Source of the DNA: an uncultured bacterium
GTDB lineage: Bacteria > Cyanobacteriota > Vampirovibrionia > Gastranaerophilales > Gastranaerophilaceae
Assembly (NCBI GenBank): GCA_902788575.1
Contig: CADAKY010000011.1
Coordinates: forward strand, 1 to 44,937
Direction of reading: 5' to 3'
Length of the DNA stretch: 44,937 nucleotides
The position numbers were made by a program, and so were the translations under genes. How positions within the stretch are numbered: the first letter of the stretch is position 1; each line of letters opens with the position of its first letter. This document shows positions 41,355 through 44,937 of the stretch, piece by piece. The notes below the pieces were generated by a model. That model was not told the DNA's origin and did no database searches. It saw only the letters and a list, made by a program, of their open reading frames with translations.

Positions 41355-42413
41355 TTATGTAATAGCAATCTGCATGAGTGATTTTATTGCAGGCCATTCT
41401 AACTTCCAAAGTCCGGAAGCGTCCAATGCGTAGTTTCCGACACAAGCTAATTTACAATCTTTACATTTGTTTACACTTTCAACAAATTTCGGGTCAGCAA
41501 TTACATCTTTTAAAGAACGATTGCGTACGCTTATGAACGGCTGTCTGTCATAGCACTGGAGCATATCTCCGTTGGAATAAATTACGGTTGATATACGTGG
41601 CCAGTGGCATTCGTAGTAATTTTTCTTTTCGATAATATAATCCATAAAGTAGTCTGAATTTCTAATCGGGAAGCCTTGTTTTTTCAAATCTTTAATTTTA
41701 ATAAATATTTCTTTTAATTGGTCGCTTTCAAGTTCTGTATCTTTTACGTTTTGCGCTTCTTCCAAAGCCTGATTAGATTTATTAACAGTAAAATACAAAA
41801 GAATATCTGCGTCTTTGCAGTATTGAGCAACTTCTTTAATTTGTTCAAAATCGGTTTGCGCTGAAACTGTACAGCATACATAAATTCTCATTTTTGGAGA
41901 GTGAATCTTGTGGTATTCAACACCGTTCATCACTCTGTCGCAAATTCCAGGAAGATGTCTGATATCATCGTGAGCTTTGCCTATTGCATCTAAGGATACA
42001 AACATCAAATCGGTATACTCGCCAAATCCCGGATTTTCCTGAAGGAACCAGCCGTTTGTAGCGATTTTTGTGTATAATCCGGCATCGTGAGATGCTTTGC
42101 AAATTTCAGTGAAATCCTGCCTCAAAAGGGGTTCCCCGCCCCAGAGAATACTGTCCAAGTACCCGATTTCACCTGCTTCTTTGATTAATCTTTGGATTTC
42201 TTCCAAAGGCATATCTTCGTGGTCATTTTTGTGTTTCCAGAAGCAAAAATCGCAGTTGCAGTTGCATTTATTTGTTACCATAAGTGAAAAACACAACGGT
42301 TTCGGAGTCTTTGATAAACGGCTTTTTATGCAGGTTAATGCCCCTCCGACTAAGTGTCTGTAATATTTAAGACGTTCTAATGTCATCCTGTTTCTTGATT
42401 TTGTTTCTGTCAT
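41355..42413 (-). CDS. Radical SAM protein, SPASM-like
   Basis: 352 aa. The cluster motif is C50-x3-C54-x2-C57 (KCNCNCDFC), followed by the family block WGGEPLLRQDF (about 91-101) and ATNGWFL. The C-terminal region has further cysteines (CYDRQPF, CKDCKLAC), consistent with an auxiliary-cluster SPASM-type domain. Substrate unknown. It lies 6 bp downstream of the dehydratase-like gene and about 57 bp upstream of the SLBB gene, all on the same strand. It differs from the other radical SAM protein in this locus and is not a close paralogue. Confidence 0.85.
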   Translation of the reverse strand: MTETKSRNRMTLERLKYYRHLVGGALTCIKSRLSKTPKPLCFSLMVTNKCNCNCDFCFWKHKNDHEDMPLEEIQRLIKEAGEIGYLDSILWGGEPLLRQDFTEICKASHDAGLYTKIATNGWFLQENPGFGEYTDLMFVSLDAIGKAHDDIRHLPGICDRVMNGVEYHKIHSPKMRIYVCCTVSAQTDFEQIKEVAQYCKDADILLYFTVNKSNQALEEAQNVKDTELESDQLKEIFIKIKDLKKQGFPIRNSDYFMDYIIEKKNYYECHWPRISTVIYSNGDMLQCYDRQPFISVRNRSLKDVIADPKFVESVNKCKDCKLACVGNYALDASGLWKLEWPAIKSLMQIAIT

Positions 42414-42419
42414 TATCGT

Positions 42420-43580
42420 TTACCTCTTCTTCAATTTTCTTCTCTTAACCAAATCAATAAAAGCTTCAATTCTTGTAATGTATCCGGCTTTTCCTGTTTG
42501 TTCATCCAATACTAATGATAACACAGGAATATTTTCTTCGCGAGAAACTTTTGATAAAATATTTTGTGAAACAATTTCCGGCATACAAGAAAACGGCATA
42601 AGGTGAATAACTCCATCAATTCCATTCTTTGCGGCATAAACAGTATCTCCGATTGTTTCAATGCATTCGCCGCCGATTGCGCGCTTCATATATTTAGAGG
42701 CATTTCTGACGGCGCGTTCTCTGTGTGATTCTTTTTTGTAAAACAAAGAAGGCTTTAAAACGTGTTCCAGCCATCCGCTGAACATAATCTGCCTTCTTAC
42801 TTCCACCCCCATATCGCCAAGTTCTTTTTCTATATGTTGATTTGTATAAGGGTCTAAAAGCACAAAAAATTCGCCTAATAAATATATTACAGGAACATTT
42901 TTTTTCTTATCTGTCGGTATTTTTTTAAAATCATTTTTGATGCGGCTGCATAAGAATTTTGACAAAAATACAGAATTACAATCATCAATTATTTTAAGCC
43001 ATTTTTCGTAACATCTTTCCGCATCGCCTTTGTTGATTTCTCTTGGGCGATAATACAGAAGCATTTTTTCGGCGCAGTCTATTGCGAAGAACTTTGTGAA
43101 CCCGAGACTGAATGCTTTATAGTATTTCCAAGGGTTTAAACATCTTGTTACGTGCCAGAATGCGTGCAGGGTCTGAATCATTTTGTTTCTGTACATATCA
43201 AAAATGACCATATCAAACTCATACCCAAGTGTTTTCAGAGTTTTTTGCGCCATTTTTGTATAATTTCCCAATCTGCATGACCCCGGAGCCTGAAACATCA
43301 TCAGCGTATTTGCTCCTGCATTCAATGCCATAATATAATTTGCAAGATTCAATTTATAAGGAAGGCAGATTCCTTCAATACTGTTTTTCACACCAATTTC
43401 CAATGCTTCATTGCTGTTAGCAGGCGGAATAACAATTTTTGCACCCAGATTTGTGAGTAAAGCTTTCAGAGGAATGTCAATTCTTCCCATTCTCGGCCAT
43501 GCAATAATCCTGTCACGGGCGGGAATATTATCATCCATTGTCGAAAATCTTTTTATTTGTTCTTCTGCAGCGTTGCTCAT
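42420..43580 (-). CDS. CoA-dehydratase-activase-related protein (COG3580-like)
   Basis: 386 aa. Diagnostic blocks are IEGICLPYKLNLANY (about 68-82), APGSCRLGNY (about 98-107), the MPFSCMPEIVSQNIL block (about 327-341) and VLDEQTGKAGYITRIEAFIDLV near the C-terminus. These match proteins related to 2-hydroxyacyl-CoA dehydratase components and activases (COG3580/DUF2229). The conserved cysteines (in ICLPYK, GSCRLG and SCMPE) are likely [4Fe-4S] ligands. No BadF-type ATPase domain or partner subunit is present. Similar modules occur in the plasmalogen synthesis protein PlsA of anaerobes, which makes a lipid role conceivable but unproven. Confidence 0.8.
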   Translation of the reverse strand: MSNAAEEQIKRFSTMDDNIPARDRIIAWPRMGRIDIPLKALLTNLGAKIVIPPANSNEALEIGVKNSIEGICLPYKLNLANYIMALNAGANTLMMFQAPGSCRLGNYTKMAQKTLKTLGYEFDMVIFDMYRNKMIQTLHAFWHVTRCLNPWKYYKAFSLGFTKFFAIDCAEKMLLYYRPREINKGDAERCYEKWLKIIDDCNSVFLSKFLCSRIKNDFKKIPTDKKKNVPVIYLLGEFFVLLDPYTNQHIEKELGDMGVEVRRQIMFSGWLEHVLKPSLFYKKESHRERAVRNASKYMKRAIGGECIETIGDTVYAAKNGIDGVIHLMPFSCMPEIVSQNILSKVSREENIPVLSLVLDEQTGKAGYITRIEAFIDLVKRRKLKKR

Positions 43581-43585
43581 TGTTT

Positions 43586-44626
43586 TTAACCTTGTACTAA
43601 GAACGGGTTTGTGTAAAGAAATTTTTTCCCTTTATAAGAAGCCTCAATACGATATTTTCCGGCTTTTTCAACAGGAATGTTAAAAGTTTTTCCTGTTGAT
43701 TTTTCAACTTCTTCTCCATTATAAACCAATAATAATTCTAATGTCTTTTCTGAATTTATTTTTATACATAAATCTTTACTTAATTCAGTTTTTTGTCCGC
43801 AAAAATATTTTTTATCTCCGTTTTTCATATAAATCAGGGGAATGCTCTTAAGAGTATGTCTGTTTACGATTGTATTATTTCCTGATTTTAGAGCATCAAG
43901 AATTTGATTTTTTGCAACAAAAAAATCTTCCGAAAGTTTTTCTTCAAGATGAATTACGTTTGTCACTGTATTAAAACAGGTTTTGTAAGGAAAAACCGTT
44001 ACAGGATAAATATATTTGTAAAATTTGAGCGCGTGAGCGTCTACTCCGCCAATAGCCGGTACAATTTTATCCGTTTCATTATTCAGTTTGTCCCACCATT
44101 CGAGAGTAAGTTTTGATGGATTCGTAGTAATACAGTGTTTAAAAAGGTAACAATATGCGAGTTTAAAAATATTTCTGTCATCCAGATTGTCAGCCCAGTT
44201 TGAAAACCAGTTCCAGATTTCAACTCCGTCAGGCTTAATATTTTTATCAGTCCACGGAATGCAGTGGTGAGAGTTTTTTCGTTCTTCTCCGTTTTCATTA
44301 ATTCCTTCATTCGGGTGTGCGGCAAATCCGAATCCTCCTTGAGCGCGAACTTTATCAACGTATATTTGCGGATTCTCTTCCGGTAAAATTTCTTCATTAA
44401 TGCCAAGGGCAAGATAGTGGTTGCAATTTTGAGGCGATATTTCTTCGCCTTTTATGACATATATTCCGTCAAAAATTCCCTCTTTCGTATCGTAATGGTT
44501 GTGGTCAGTTATTATTATAAAATCTAAGCCTGCTGATTTTGCGGATTTTACAATATCTTTTAATTTGCCTGTTCCGTCAGACAGAGTGGAATGTATATGA
44601 ATTGCTCCTTTATAATTTTTGAACAT
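43586..44626 (-). CDS. PHP-domain metal-dependent hydrolase
   Basis: 346 aa. The PHP metal-binding motifs are H10-x-H12 with D17 (AIHIHSTLSDGT), TDHNHYD (about 40-46), a GFGFAAHPNEG block (about 97-107) and GGVDAHA (about 197-203). The C-terminal ~100 residues are beta-rich and look like a separate accessory domain. PHP proteins are usually phosphoesterases, but the exact substrate is unknown. It is the first gene of the minus-strand locus, 5 bp ahead of the COG3580-like gene. Confidence 0.85.
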   Translation of the reverse strand: MFKNYKGAIHIHSTLSDGTGKLKDIVKSAKSAGLDFIIITDHNHYDTKEGIFDGIYVIKGEEISPQNCNHYLALGINEEILPEENPQIYVDKVRAQGGFGFAAHPNEGINENGEERKNSHHCIPWTDKNIKPDGVEIWNWFSNWADNLDDRNIFKLAYCYLFKHCITTNPSKLTLEWWDKLNNETDKIVPAIGGVDAHALKFYKYIYPVTVFPYKTCFNTVTNVIHLEEKLSEDFFVAKNQILDALKSGNNTIVNRHTLKSIPLIYMKNGDKKYFCGQKTELSKDLCIKINSEKTLELLLVYNGEEVEKSTGKTFNIPVEKAGKYRIEASYKGKKFLYTNPFLVQG

Positions 44627-44678
44627 ATATTTATTTTACATAAAAAATAAAAATCTGTACTTAATTGTTAAGTCGTAT

Positions 44679-44733
44679 GGTGGGAAATGCGACAATTATT
44701 AAATTGTTCAATAATTGAATATTCATTCCCACC
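44679..44733. mobile_element. MITE-like hairpin, second copy
   Basis: GGTGGGAAATG (44679-44689) pairs with CATTCCCACC (44724-44733) with one unpaired base, and CAATTATT (44693-44700) pairs with AATAATTG (44710-44717). It shares GTGGRAAATGCGACAA and TATTCATTCCCACC with the element at 10531-10665, which supports one dispersed family. Confidence 0.55.
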
Positions 44734-44743
44734 GAAATTTTAA

Positions 44744-44764
44744 AGGTAGGTTGGATGAAACTCA
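44744..44764 (+). repeat. GTAGGTTGG-type short repeat
   Basis: Starts GTAGGTTGGATGAAACTCAA and matches the minus strand of 10693-10713 at 19 of 21 positions. Confidence 0.5.
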
Positions 44765-44937
44765 ACTTCTTTTGTTTTTTTTTGTAAAAGTAGGTTAGGG
44801 TTTTTACCCCAATAATAACCAATATGACTATAATTCATCCTTCGGCAAAAATAAAAAGTCAATAAAATCAACCCTTGCCAGCTCTTTTTCAACTTTTTTT
44901 CAAAAATTTTAAAAAACTAACATGCAGATTAACAAAG

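Larger units (their letters stand above)
44627..44937. other. Non-coding repeat-rich window end
   Basis: No convincing gene. It contains a hairpin related to the MITE-like element at 10531 (44679-44733), a GTAGGTTGG-type motif (44744-44764) and a palindrome-like TTAGGGT/ACCCCAA (44795-44812). The rest is AT-rich. A short minus-strand frame ends near 44820 but has no start codon in the window. Confidence 0.6.

Noticed and set aside
44764..44937. Possible C-terminus of a minus-strand protein ending near 44820
   Set aside because: The frame has a stop about 24 codons upstream and no start codon; it may be a gene remnant but cannot be supported.

Overview
The window looks like chromosomal DNA of an AT-rich bacterium with an outer membrane, most likely a non-photosynthetic relative of cyanobacteria (Vampirovibrionia/"Melainabacteria", probably Gastranaerophilales). 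This is inference. The support is a two-partner-secretion outer-membrane pore (TpsB), a Wza/SLBB export protein, low GC, lineage-type unknown small proteins, cyanobacteria-style short palindromic repeats, and two perfect copies of the HLR1 direct repeat, known in cyanobacteria as the binding site of the OmpR-type regulator RpaB. No 16S rRNA or photosynthesis gene is present to settle the point.

Layout. 0.3-2.8 kb (-): B12-binding radical SAM protein and an AI-2E/PerM-family permease, with an OppF-like ATPase divergent from them. 3.7-7.5 kb: a 54-aa small protein, a HEAT-like protein, a patatin phospholipase and a polytopic GT-C-like membrane protein. 7.6-9.3 kb (+): LeuC-type dehydratase large subunit and a small membrane protein. 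9.3-12.4 kb: an accessory-looking stretch with two unknown genes in long non-coding DNA full of palindromes, inverted repeats, a MITE-like element and a repeated ~46-bp dimer motif, ending in tRNA-Ser(GCU) and a 51-aa small gene. 12.5-15.3 kb (+): folK, a HI0933-type flavoprotein and a glycosyltransferase. 15.4-27.6 kb (-): secA, a TPR protein, an HExxH protein, cutA, a GlcD-type oxidase and a giant 2067-aa coiled-coil protein. 27.7-28.8 kb (+): spmA-spmB, with a zinc-ribbon protein convergent on them. 29.1-29.8 kb: a non-coding region with a strong orphan terminator and three consecutive long hairpins. 29.8-35.2 kb (+): the TpsB pore and smc. 35.2-44.6 kb (-): eight genes that look like a lipid/envelope locus: lipid kinase, PAP2 phosphatase, radical SAM with a Cys-rich tail, PlsC acyltransferase, SLBB export protein, second radical SAM, a 2-hydroxyacyl-CoA-dehydratase-activase-related protein (COG3580/DUF2229 type) and a PHP hydrolase.

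How the parts fit. The 35-44 kb block couples phosphatidate chemistry (kinase, phosphatase, acyltransferase) to two radical SAM enzymes and an iron-sulfur-type dehydratase-like protein next to an outer-envelope export protein. The most economical reading is an unusual membrane-lipid or lipid-linked glycan modification pathway. The folK-flavoprotein-glycosyltransferase trio and the coiled-coil/glcD pair are tightly packed or overlapping and probably co-transcribed. Several + strand genes without a Shine-Dalgarno sequence (the OppF-like gene and spmA most clearly) have a -10 box ending six bases before the ATG, which suggests leaderless mRNAs.

Most worth following up: the HLR1 sites, the palindromic repeat family with compensatory stem changes around 10.4-11.9 kb, the three-hairpin region upstream of the TpsB gene, the 2067-aa coiled-coil protein and the double-radical-SAM lipid locus.
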